A DNA stretch of 32,856 nt from DATELY01 sp035276085 (GTDB lineage: Bacteria > Pseudomonadota > Gammaproteobacteria > Steroidobacterales > Steroidobacteraceae). The notes under the pieces are model-generated. The model made no database searches. It saw only the letters and a program-made list of their open reading frames with translations, and was not told where the DNA came from. The first letter of the stretch is position 1. The number at the start of each line of letters is the position of its first letter. Positions 1 to 7,729 of this stretch are shown here, in pieces. Where the stretch lies: NCBI GenBank assembly GCA_035276085.1, contig DATELY010000170.1:1-32856 (forward strand), in the 5' to 3' direction. Position numbers and translations under genes: made by a program.

Positions 1-146
1 CACCCTAACCCTCGTGAAGGCCACTTCCCTGTGTCACTCCCCGGCCAGTGCATCCATGCACTGGCGCTGCGCCGGGCAACGACACATTCAGTGTCGTTGC
101 GAAAGGCACCGGCTCGCCCCCCGCTTCGCAGGGGAGGGGACAGGAA
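1..146. repeat. Intergenic block: two perfect hairpins plus fragments of the G/C palindromic repeat
   Basis: No gene is seen here, downstream of the sulfate-binding protein gene. Positions 44-53 and 56-65 form a perfect 10-bp inverted repeat with a 2-base centre. Positions 76-85 and 91-100 form a second perfect 10-bp stem (GCAACGACAC/GTGTCGTTGC) with a 5-base loop. Both edges carry pieces of the repeat family seen intact at 7576-7700: CACCCTAACCCTC at 1-13, and a CCCCGCTTCGCAGGGGAGGGG-type arm around 118-138. The block looks like a decayed composite of repeats. Neither hairpin has a following T-run, so they are not clear intrinsic terminators. Confidence 0.6.
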
Positions 147-1157
147 TTACGGTGCGTAGATCTGATCGAAAATCCCGCCATCCGCAAAGTGATCCTTTTG
201 CGCCTTGGCCCAGCCGCCGAAATCCTTGATCGTGACCAGGTTCAGCTTGGGAAACTGATTTGCGTACTTGGCAGCCACTTTCTCGTCGATCGGCCGATAG
301 AAGTTCTTCGCGATGATCTCCTGGCCCTCGGGCGAGTAGAGGTACTTCAAATATTCCTGCGCCACTTCGCGCGTCCCACGTCGCAGCACGACCTTGTCGA
401 CGACCGCTACGGGCGGTTCGGCCAGGATGCTCAGTGACGGCACGATGATGTCCACCTTGTCGGGTCCGAGCTCCTTCTTCGACAGGAACGCTTCGTTCTC
501 CCAGGCGAGCAGCACATCGCCGATCTCACGTTGTACGAACGTGGTCGTCGAGCCGCGCGCGCCGGTGTCGAGCACGGGCACGTTCTTGAACAACTTGCGG
601 ATGTAGTCCTTGGCCGTGGCTTCGCTGCCGCCGGGTTGCTTCAGTGCCCACGCCCACGCTGCCAGGTAGTTCCACCGTGCACCGCCGGAGGTCTTCGGAT
701 TCGGCGTGATCACGGAGACGCCGGGCTTGACGAGATCACCCCAGTCCTTGATGCCCTTCGGATTGCCCTTGCGGACGAGGAACACGATCGTCGAGGTATA
801 GGGCGAGCTGTTGTGCGGCAGGCGGCTCTGCCAGTTCACGGGCAGCAACTTGCCGTTGGTGGCGATCGCGTCGATGTCGCCCGCCAGTGCGAGCGTGACG
901 ACGTCGGCCGGCAACCCATCGATCACCGTGCGGGCTTGTTTGCCCGAGCCACCGTGCGATTGATTGATGCGGACCTTCTGTCCGGTCTTGGCCTCGTAGT
1001 ACTTCGCGAAAGCGGCGTTGTACTCCACGTACAACTCACGCGTCGGATCGTAGGAGACGTTCAGCAACGTAGTGTCCGCATGCGCGGCACCGGCGACCAG
1101 CGCCGTGCTCGCAAGCAGGCCCAGTGCCGCTCGCCGGGTGAGATTGAATGACGACAT
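147..1157 (-). CDS. sbp: Periplasmic sulfate-binding protein (Sbp/CysP type)
   Basis: A 336-residue solute-binding protein for an ABC sulfate/thiosulfate importer, expected to bind the anion in the periplasm and deliver it to a CysTWA-type permease. The N-terminus is a signal peptide with a TRR motif, a hydrophobic stretch and an AHA cleavage site near residue 27. The TRR motif leaves Tat export possible, though Sec is usual. The body has family hallmarks: LLNVSYDPTRELY at the mature N-terminus, HGGSGKQAR, NPKTSGGARWNYLAAW, and GARGSTTTFVQR followed by GDVLLAWENEAF. Length is typical. GGAG lies about 7 bases before the ATG. It follows the porin gene by 28 bp and is probably co-transcribed with it. 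No cysT, cysW or cysA is visible; they could lie beyond the left edge. Sulfate rather than molybdate or phosphate specificity is inferred from family motifs. Confidence 0.9.
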   Translation of the reverse strand: MSSFNLTRRAALGLLASTALVAGAAHADTTLLNVSYDPTRELYVEYNAAFAKYYEAKTGQKVRINQSHGGSGKQARTVIDGLPADVVTLALAGDIDAIATNGKLLPVNWQSRLPHNSSPYTSTIVFLVRKGNPKGIKDWGDLVKPGVSVITPNPKTSGGARWNYLAAWAWALKQPGGSEATAKDYIRKLFKNVPVLDTGARGSTTTFVQREIGDVLLAWENEAFLSKKELGPDKVDIIVPSLSILAEPPVAVVDKVVLRRGTREVAQEYLKYLYSPEGQEIIAKNFYRPIDEKVAAKYANQFPKLNLVTIKDFGGWAKAQKDHFADGGIFDQIYAP

Positions 1158-1186
1158 AGCTACTCCGTATTCGTTGTTGATAGGGC

Positions 1187-2638
1187 TCAGAAGCCGACTG
1201 CGACGCGCGTGAACACCGCCTTCTCATCGTCACGATCTCCATTGGCTGCGCCGCCATCGAAGCTCGTCACGTCGTAATTGATCTGCCACTTCAGGTTCTG
1301 GCTGAGGTACCAGTTCACGCCGACTCCCCAGGCCGTCGCCTTGGTTGCCGCAGACGCAGGATTCGCGAAGGAGTTGGCACCGCCTACGAAGGCATCGTTG
1401 TCGATGTCCAGCTCGTGATAGCGAGCGACGAGCTCGAAGGCGCCCCACGTGTGGTTGTCGAGCGAGAACGTGGTGAGCGGCGTGAAGCCTTTGAAGCTCT
1501 CTTCTTCGCCCGTGAGGAAGTAGGCCAGTTGCACCTGCCACGCGCTGTGTTCGAGTTTGTCCGAGACCAAACCCGCGGTGGGCGTGTTGCGGCTGACTTC
1601 CTGCGAGACCTGCACGTACTCCCCCAGCACGCCGAAGCGGCCGAGGTAGTAGTAGAACTGAGGGCTTACCCGCAGGCGTTCGCCATCGCCAAACGTGCCG
1701 CTCACGGCCGGCGTGGCGCCGGCGGCGGCGGTCGTTGCGCGATAACTGAAGAACGTCTGTTGCCCCGGGGTGCGATAGCCCGGGAGCAATGTATTCGTCG
1801 CACTGCCCGTGCTGTCGACATACGTTGCGCCGACGCCAAAGCCGAGGCCGCGCAACGCGAAGCTGTCCGAGTTCAGGAACGGCTGGAAGAACACGCGTGC
1901 CGCCCAGTCGCCCTTGTCGTCGTTCTCGACGTCCGGTGCGGCGTTGCCGTCGCTGCTGCCGCCATCGGTGACGCCGTTGAAGTAACCGAACGAGTAGTTC
2001 ACGAGGCCGCCCGCGATATCGCCGCCCACACTGACGCCCAGATCGCGGTTCGGCACGAGGCTCGTCGGCAGGCCACGCTCGATGAAGCGGATGTCGTTGG
2101 CGGATTGCAGACGCTCGAGTCCGACCGGCACCTTGAACTTGCCGGCCGTCACGGCGAGCCACGGCCGCAAACGAGCGGTGGCAAAGGCATCGAGGATGAT
2201 GGTGCGGCCACCGGCGAAATCCGGTGTGAAGCGGAAGTCATAGATGCCTCCGAACGTGCCTTCGAGCGTGGGACGCACGCGGCGAAGAAGCCACGTGTCT
2301 GCGGTTTCCGGCGTCACGTCATCGATGAAGCGGCGGCCGTCGAAGTGCAACGTGCCGCGCAGCTTGACGACATTGGCGTTGTCGGGCGAACCGATGGAGA
2401 AACCCTTCGGGCTCGCTTTCACGACCGGGGTCGTCGGAGCCGCGGCCTTCGCAGCTTCTTCCGTCAATTCGATCTTGCGTTCCAGCACTCGCAGCTGCTG
2501 CTGCTGTGCTTCCAGCTGTTCGCGTAGCTGCCGCAGTTCCTCGGCGGCGCTCCCATCCTGCGCGCCGGCCATTGCGGGCATGCCGAACGCTGCCGTCAGC
2601 AGCACCGCCCGCACTGCGGTCTGAGTCTTGTTGTTCAT
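1187..2638 (-). CDS. Outer-membrane porin, OprP/OprO (phosphate-selective porin) type
   Basis: A 483-residue outer-membrane beta-barrel protein, probably an anion channel. A signal peptide ends at about residue 26 (AGA/QD). Residues about 32-62 are a Q/E/L-rich coiled coil (EELRQLREQLEAQQQQL), as in trimerising porins of the OprP/O family. The rest alternates aromatic and polar residues in barrel-strand patterns, including RVRPTLEGTFGGIYDFRF and LFDAF-like strands. The protein ends in VAVGF with the C-terminal Phe expected for BAM insertion. GGGAG sits before the ATG. The gene lies directly upstream of the sulfate-binding protein, so this copy may carry sulfate rather than phosphate across the outer membrane. 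That substrate is inferred from context, not from pore residues. Confidence 0.8.
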   Translation of the reverse strand: MNNKTQTAVRAVLLTAAFGMPAMAGAQDGSAAEELRQLREQLEAQQQQLRVLERKIELTEEAAKAAAPTTPVVKASPKGFSIGSPDNANVVKLRGTLHFDGRRFIDDVTPETADTWLLRRVRPTLEGTFGGIYDFRFTPDFAGGRTIILDAFATARLRPWLAVTAGKFKVPVGLERLQSANDIRFIERGLPTSLVPNRDLGVSVGGDIAGGLVNYSFGYFNGVTDGGSSDGNAAPDVENDDKGDWAARVFFQPFLNSDSFALRGLGFGVGATYVDSTGSATNTLLPGYRTPGQQTFFSYRATTAAAGATPAVSGTFGDGERLRVSPQFYYYLGRFGVLGEYVQVSQEVSRNTPTAGLVSDKLEHSAWQVQLAYFLTGEEESFKGFTPLTTFSLDNHTWGAFELVARYHELDIDNDAFVGGANSFANPASAATKATAWGVGVNWYLSQNLKWQINYDVTSFDGGAANGDRDDEKAVFTRVAVGF

Positions 2639-2782
2639 ACGTCTCCCGATTGGTGATGCGCGCTTCGAATGACCTGCGCGCGTGGGAGGAATGCTAGGAA
2701 GGCCGCGGTGATTGATCAGTCGAGGGGAGGTAACAAGGAGGTGAGAAGGCGGAAGGAGTGGTTAGGAGTTGGAGGGGGAGAG
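2639..2782. other. Intergenic stretch with a polypurine tract
   Basis: About 145 bases upstream of the porin gene, without a convincing gene. Positions 2720-2783 are almost entirely purine on the plus strand, with repeated GGAGG-like words. One is AAGGAGGTGA at 2735-2744, a full match to an anti-Shine-Dalgarno target, but no credible reading frame follows it. The promoter for the porin operon must lie here on the minus strand, but I could not pick one with confidence. Confidence 0.4.
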
Positions 2783-2879
2783 GGCTGGCTGGCGAACTGG
2801 TCGGCTGGTCGGCTGGCCAGAAGGGTTGGTTGTGAATTGACTCTCTGGCCAGCTAGCCAGCAGACCAGCCGACCGCTGG
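2783..2879. repeat. Octamer-arm inverted repeat, copy O1
   Basis: The left arm is a run of degenerate octamers of the form NGCTGGYY, ending in GGCTGGCCAGA (to about 2821). A unique core of about 23 bases follows. The right arm begins TCTGGCCAGC (from 2844) and continues as the reverse complement of the same octamers. Related copies are at 15126-15212, 15608-15704 and 17038-17124. This copy lies between the divergent porin and trp operons, and its right edge touches the TTGACG -35-like hexamer of the trp promoter. Confidence 0.8.
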
Positions 2880-2909
2880 TTGACGCTTCCCGCCGCGGCC
2901 AGCAATACT
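2880..2909 (+). promoter_or_regulatory. Putative sigma-70 promoter of the trp operon
   Basis: TTGACG at 2880-2885 and AATACT at 2904-2909 are separated by 18 bases. This predicts a transcript start near 2916, about 23 bases before the trpL ATG at 2939, which resembles the short leader spacing of enteric trp operons. The -10 hexamer matches TATAAT at four of six positions. I see no match to the E. coli TrpR operator palindrome. Confidence 0.5.
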
Positions 2910-2938
2910 CGCCGCCCATGCAACAGCCACGCGCAACC

Positions 2939-2974
2939 ATGATTCTCCGCCGCTCGTGGTGGCGCCTCTCCTGA
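2939..2974 (+). CDS. trpL: trp operon leader peptide TrpL
   Basis: An 11-codon reading frame, MILRRSWWRLS, with tandem Trp codons at 2957-2962 followed by Arg and three more codons to the stop. The ending WWRLS closely parallels the E. coli leader ending WWRTS. Its role would be to sense charged tRNA-Trp: a ribosome stalled at the two Trp codons would cover segment 1 and free segment 2 of the attenuator. No Shine-Dalgarno is visible before this ATG. An in-frame ATG at 2918 would give 18 residues but would sit almost at the predicted transcript start. The call rests on the Trp pair, its location, and the matching downstream hairpins. Confidence 0.8.
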   Translation: MILRRSWWRLS

Positions 2975-3062
2975 GGAGAGGGCCACAGGAGCCGCTGCGG
3001 GCACGCTAACTGACCGATTCGACCTGACCCATCTCCGCGCGATCCGCCGGGATGGGTTTTTT
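2965..3062 (+). promoter_or_regulatory. trp attenuator (pause hairpin, antiterminator, intrinsic terminator)
   Basis: Three mutually exclusive pairings are visible. Segments 1:2 are CCTCTCC (2965-2971) with GGAGAGG (2975-2981), looped around the trpL stop codon. Segments 2:3 are GGAGAGGG (2975-2982) with CCCATCTCC (3028-3036), with one bulged A. Segments 3:4 are ACCCATC (3027-3033) with GATGGGT (3051-3057), followed directly by T residues through 3062, an intrinsic terminator. This is the classical layout: Trp starvation stalls the ribosome on segment 1 and favours 2:3 (read-through), while Trp plenty favours 3:4 (termination). It ends 50 bases before trpE. No folding energies were calculated. 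Confidence 0.8.
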
Positions 3063-3112
3063 GTCGCCGCTCCCGCCGGGTCTGCCCCGAACCGAGACTC
3101 GAGGAGCTACGA

Positions 3113-4494
3113 ATGCAACCACCGTTCGATATCGCTGCCGACCTGGATACCCCAGTGTCGGCCTACCTCAAGCTGAAGCCGTTCCGGCCTCGCTTTCTGC
3201 TGGAAAGCGTCGAGGGCGGCGAACGTCTGGCGCGCTATTCCTTCATTGGTTTCGGCGATTGTCTCGAGATCCGCCTGGACCATACGGGATTGCGGGTCGG
3301 CAACGAGCGGGGTCCGATTCCGCGGTCCCAGAATGAGCTGCTGCTCGCTCTACGCGGCGCACTCGCCTCTGCCCCCCAACCGGCCCCCCATCTTCCCGGC
3401 GTACCGCTCCTGGGCGGGCTGGTTGGCGTCGGTGGCTACGATCTCGTCCGCTTCTTCGAGCGGCTTCCCGAACGCGCTCGAACGGCAGAGGACACCCCCG
3501 ACGCCCACTATGTCGCGCCGTGTTCGCTACTGGTGTTCGATCACCTGACTCGCGGCGTCGCCCTGCTGCATTCCGGCAGCGAAGCGGAGCGTCTGGCCCT
3601 GCGGCGCGAGGTTATCAGGGCGTTACGCGGACCCATCCCGGTGTCGGGCAAACCCGCACGCTTTTCGCCAGCGGTCGGCAGCCTGACCGAAGCCCAGTTC
3701 CTGCAAGGCGTCGCGCGGACGAAGGAGTACATCGCGGCGGGTGACGTGTACCAGCTCGTGCTGTCGGTACGCTTCTCGGGTCAGTGCGAGCTGGACCCGT
3801 TCGAAACCTATCGGGCACTGCGGCTGCTGAATCCGTCTCCTTATATGTACTACTGCGAGCTCGGCGATCATGTCGTCGCCGGTTCCTCCCCCGAAGCGTT
3901 GGTGAAGCTGGCAAACGGCCGCGCGCAGATGCGGCCAATCGCAGGCACACGTCCACGCGGCAAGGATGCGGACCAGGATCAACAGCTCGAAGCCGAGTTG
4001 CGCGCTGACCCGAAAGAGAACGCCGAGCACGTGATGCTCGTGGATCTCGCGCGCAACGATCTCGGCCGGGTGGCGCGAGCCGGCTCGGTGGGCGTGCAGC
4101 CCTATCGCGCGATCGAACGCTACAGCCACGTCATGCACATCGTGAGCGGTGTGAACGGCGAGATCGCGCCAAACAAGGATGCATTCGATCTGTTCGCCGC
4201 CGCGTTTCCGGCCGGCACGCTCGTCGGTGCACCGAAAGTGCGCGCGATGGAAATCATCGATGAACTCGAACCCGTGCGCCGCGGCTTCTATGGCGGCACC
4301 GTTGGCTACTTCGGTCACGGCGGCGACATGGATCAGGCGATCTGCATCCGCACGCTCGTCTTCAAGGGTGACACCTACAGTTTCCAGGCAGGCGCCGGCA
4401 TCGTGGCCGATAGTGTGCCCACCGCGGAGTACCAGGAGGTCTTGGCCAAGAGCGCGATTCTGCGCCGCGCCTTGAGCCTGGCGGAGGAAGGGCT

Positions 4495-4498
<4 letters not shown>
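3113..4498 (+). CDS. trpE: Anthranilate synthase component I
   Basis: A 461-residue chorismate-binding subunit that, with TrpG, makes anthranilate from chorismate and glutamine, the first committed step to tryptophan. LLES at residues 29-32 is the tryptophan feedback-inhibition motif near the N-terminus. The C-terminal chorismate-binding domain shows PIAGTRPRGKD, DPKENAEHVMLVDLARNDLGR, GTLVGAPKVRAMEIIDELE and GAGIVADSVPTAEYQE, all typical of TrpE. It is somewhat shorter than many TrpE proteins (about 490-520 residues), mainly outside these motifs. AGGAG precedes the ATG at good spacing. The gene follows the leader attenuator and overlaps trpG by ATGA, so the two subunits are probably translationally coupled. 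PabB is unlikely because of LLES and the operon. Confidence 0.95.
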
Positions 4499-5093
<595 letters not shown>

Positions 5094-5097
<4 letters not shown>

Positions 5098-6137
5098 GCG
5101 CGCTGCGACCGGTTCTGGAGCGACTGCTCGAACGCCAGCATTTGAGCGAAGCGGAAGCATTCGATCTGCTGCACGCCTTGACGAGCCCCGAGTTGGCGCC
5201 TGCGATGGGCGGTGCATTGCTGGCCGCGTTGCGTGCCAAAGGTGTGATGCCGGAGGAGTTGCGCGGCTTTGCCAGCGCGATGCGCAAGTTATCGCGACGG
5301 CCGGTACTTGCAGAGGGCTCGCCGCTCGTGGACATGGTGGGCACGGGCGGCGATGCATCCGGCAGTTTGAATCTGTCGACGGGCGCTGCACTGTTGGTTG
5401 CCGCCTTGGGCGTGCGCGTATCGAAACACGGCACGAACTCTGTCTCGAGCCGCAGCGGCAGCGCCGATGTCATTCGCGCGCTCGGTATTCCCCTGCCACT
5501 CGATGAGCAGGCTGCCGGCGCGTGTCTCGCAGCCACCGGATTCACCTTCCTGTTCGCGCCGCATTACCACCCGGCGATGAAAGCCATCATGCCCGTGCGT
5601 CAGGCGCTCGGCGTTCGCACTGTGTTCAACATCCTGGGCCCGCTGTCGAACCCTGCCGAACCGCCGTTCCATCTGATCGGTGCGTTCAACGAGACCACGG
5701 CCGCGCTGATGGCGGATGCGTTGTCCGGCATGCCGTTGGAACGGGCCTTCGTCGTGCACGGCGAGCCCGGTTGGGATGAAGCGACGCCCGCAGGTCCCTT
5801 CATTCTGTTCGATGTGCAGCGCGGCGCTGTGCAGCGGTCTGTGCGCGATCCGGCCGAGTTCGGTATTCCACGCTGCCAGGCAGAGGATCTGAAGGGCGGT
5901 GATGCGGCTTACAATGCCGCTCGTATGCGTGCCGCATTGCGCGGCGAAGAGCACGGTCCGCATCGTCACGCGCTCGTCCTGCAAGCTGCCCTGGTGCTCG
6001 AGCTCATGGGACTTGAATCGTCATCGCAAGAAGCCGCGCGGCGTGCCGCTCGAGCGATCGACAACGGTAGCGCGGCACGAGTGCTGGAACGGCTCGCCGC
6101 ATTCAGCGCCACGCATCAACCATCAGCGACGTCCTGA
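5094..6137 (+). CDS. trpD: Anthranilate phosphoribosyltransferase
   Basis: A 347-residue enzyme that joins anthranilate to PRPP, giving phosphoribosyl-anthranilate. The glycine-rich PRPP/Mg loop is GTGGDASGSLNLST at residues 83-96. It is followed by KHGTNSVSSRSGSADV from residue 111; the usual form is KHGNRSVSSKSGSADV, so N and R are changed. The anthranilate-site region RQALGVRTVFNILGPLSNP is conserved. The ATG at 5094 overlaps the trpG stop and gives the standard family length. An upstream in-frame extension runs antiparallel to no domain and is ignored. It is followed by trpC after 2 bases. Confidence 0.95.
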
Positions 6138-6139
6138 TC

Positions 6140-6988
6140 ATGACCGGCTTACTCACGGAAATGGCGCAGACTTCCCTCGCCCGCTTCGAGGCAGCGCGGG
6201 CTCGCGAGCCTGAGCGCGAGCTCTGGGCGCGTGCGGCGGATGCGCCACCCGCACCGCCACTGAAGCTTTGCTCGGAAGGATTCGACATCATCGCCGAGTG
6301 CAAGCTGCACTCGCCGTCAGCCGGTGAGCTGTCGAGCAGCCTCAGCATCCAGGAGCGGATCGGTGCGTATGCGCAAGGCGGAGCAGCCGCCGTATCGGTG
6401 CTCACCGAGCCGCTGCGCTTCGGCGGTCATCTCGATCACCTGCGCCAGGCGGCAGCGATATTGCGTCCGTACGGCGTGCCGGCAATGCGCAAGGATTTTC
6501 TCGTCGAACCGTATCAAGTGATGGAAGCGCGCGCCGAGGGCGCAGGTGGTGTGCTGGTCATCGTGCGCATGCTGGATCAAACACGCATCAAGGCGCTGCT
6601 CGATTGTGCGGCGATGCTGAAGATGTTCGTGCTGCTCGAAGCCTTCGATGAAGCCGAGCTCGAGATTGCCGGAGACATCCTGCATGCGCGGCGTGATCAC
6701 ACCGAGCAAGTGCTCGTGGGCTTGAACTGCCGCGATCTGGAGAAGCTGACGGTCGACTTCGGCCGCCTCGAAGAGCTTGCGTCCGTGCTGCCACCGGGAT
6801 ACCCGCATGTGGCGGAAAGCGGTGTGTTCACGCCCGACGATGCGATGCGCGTGGCCGATCTCGGTTATTCGCTGGCGCTGATCGGCACCTCGCTCATGAA
6901 GGCACCGGATCCACGCAAGCTCCTGGGCGAGCTGTTGCGAGTCGGGCGCGAGCACGCGCTGGCACGCGTCGCGAACAGCGAGCGTTGA
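6140..6988 (+). CDS. trpC: Indole-3-glycerol phosphate synthase (divergent)
   Basis: A 282-residue TIM-barrel enzyme closing the indole ring from CdRP. Key residues remain: Glu53 and Lys55 in IAECKLHSPS (usually IAEIKKASPS), the general-acid Lys118 in MRKDFLVEPYQ, a Glu in LLEAFDE, Asn in LVGLNCRDL, and the phosphate loops AESGV and IGTSLMKAPDP. The N-terminal helix normally carrying a KxxE-rich start (ILxRIVxxKxxE) is replaced by an Ala/Arg/Glu-rich stretch, and FFQGS is replaced by RFGGH. So this is a divergent member, but position and active-site residues support the function. ATG 6140 is two bases after trpD. A second ATG seven codons on is possible. Confidence 0.88.
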   Translation: MTGLLTEMAQTSLARFEAARAREPERELWARAADAPPAPPLKLCSEGFDIIAECKLHSPSAGELSSSLSIQERIGAYAQGGAAAVSVLTEPLRFGGHLDHLRQAAAILRPYGVPAMRKDFLVEPYQVMEARAEGAGGVLVIVRMLDQTRIKALLDCAAMLKMFVLLEAFDEAELEIAGDILHARRDHTEQVLVGLNCRDLEKLTVDFGRLEELASVLPPGYPHVAESGVFTPDDAMRVADLGYSLALIGTSLMKAPDPRKLLGELLRVGREHALARVANSER

Positions 6989-7626
6989 TGTCGCTGTGGA
7001 TCAAAATCTGCGGCCTCACCACGGCGGATGCCGTTGCGGCCGCGGTGGATGCTGGCGCGGATGCCATCGGGTTCGTGTTCGCGCCGTCCAGGCGGCGTGT
7101 CACTGCCGAGCAGGCTCGGACCCTGAGTGCAAACGTACCTCGGCACATCCTGCGCGTGGCGGTGATGCAGCATCCGCAGCAGGCCTTGCTGGATGAAGTG
7201 TTCGCCACGTTCGCGCCTGACGTGCTGCAGACGGATGCTGAAGATCTCGCCTCGTTGAGCGTGCCCCAGCAGGTGAGCGTGACGCCGGTCGTGCGTGCCG
7301 GTCATGCAGTATCGAATCCGTTGCCGGCTCGATTGTTGTTCGAAGGTCCCGTCAGCGGCACCGGCGAGATCGCGGACTGGAATCGAGCGGCGGAACTTGC
7401 GAGTGCCACGCAATTGATTCTGGCCGGTGGCTTGAATGTAGCCAATGTCGCAGAGGCGATTGCGCGCGTGCGACCGTATGGTGTGGATGTGAGTAGCGGC
7501 GTGGAGCGCGCGCCGGGCGTGAAAGACGTGCAGATGATCCGCGAGTTCGTGCGCGTGGCGCGTGCAGTGACGCTTGCCCCCACCCCAACCCTCCCCCGCT
7601 GCGCAGGGGAGGGGGCCGGACGGTGA
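6988..7626 (+). CDS. trpF: Phosphoribosylanthranilate isomerase (divergent, repeat-encoded tail)
   Basis: A 212-residue TIM-barrel isomerase converting PRA to CdRP. Supporting motifs are KICGLT with the catalytic Cys8, DAIGFVFAPSRRRVT, LILAGGLNVANV and PYGVDVSSGVERAPGVKD. Two usual features are missing. The Q(L/F)HG motif is replaced by LQTDAED, and the active-site Asp region normally reading LFDS..GGTG..FDW reads LLFEGPVSGTGEIADW, with Glu119 (bases 7342-7344) where Asp is expected. The last 16 residues (APTPTLPRCAGEGAGR) are translated from the arm of an intergenic repeat. The ATG at 6988 overlaps the trpC stop by one base. A TTG one codon upstream is also possible. The context makes TrpF nearly certain; catalytic competence is not proven. 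Confidence 0.85.
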   Translation: MSLWIKICGLTTADAVAAAVDAGADAIGFVFAPSRRRVTAEQARTLSANVPRHILRVAVMQHPQQALLDEVFATFAPDVLQTDAEDLASLSVPQQVSVTPVVRAGHAVSNPLPARLLFEGPVSGTGEIADWNRAAELASATQLILAGGLNVANVAEAIARVRPYGVDVSSGVERAPGVKDVQMIREFVRVARAVTLAPTPTLPRCAGEGAGR

Positions 7627-7700
7627 TTGCCAGCTGCCACTGCTCGCCTGTGATTTCCTGTCCCCTCCCCTGCGCAGCGGGGGAGGGCTAGGGTGGGGGC
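7576..7700. repeat. G/C palindromic repeat, intact copy (trpF-trpB junction)
   Basis: Two nearly identical arms of about 40 bases face each other. The left arm (7576-7615) reads GCCCCCACCCCAACCCTC and then CCCGCTGCGCAGGGGAGGGG; the right arm (7662-7700) is its reverse complement with two or three differences. Each arm is itself a small palindrome centred on CTGCGCAG. The 46-base core is unique. The left arm is translated as the C-terminus of TrpF. Degenerate or half copies lie at 1-138, 9751-9864 and 21427-21465. The hairpin could affect trpF-trpB readthrough, but no T-run follows. Confidence 0.85.
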
Positions 7701-7729
7701 AAACCCCACATGGTTCGGAGTACAAGTTG

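Noticed and set aside
1415..2527. A 370-codon plus-strand frame opposite the porin gene
   Set aside because: The porin has a signal peptide and a terminal Phe; the opposite frame is Arg/Glu/Val-rich shadow sequence.
2735..2744. Perfect ribosome-binding word AAGGAGGTGA
   Set aside because: The following frame runs through the octamer repeat and has no family similarity. I take it as part of a polypurine tract.
7574..7729. N-terminal extension of TrpB
   Set aside because: The added residues are translated repeat sequence, and the ATG at 7730 has a ribosome site and the family start.
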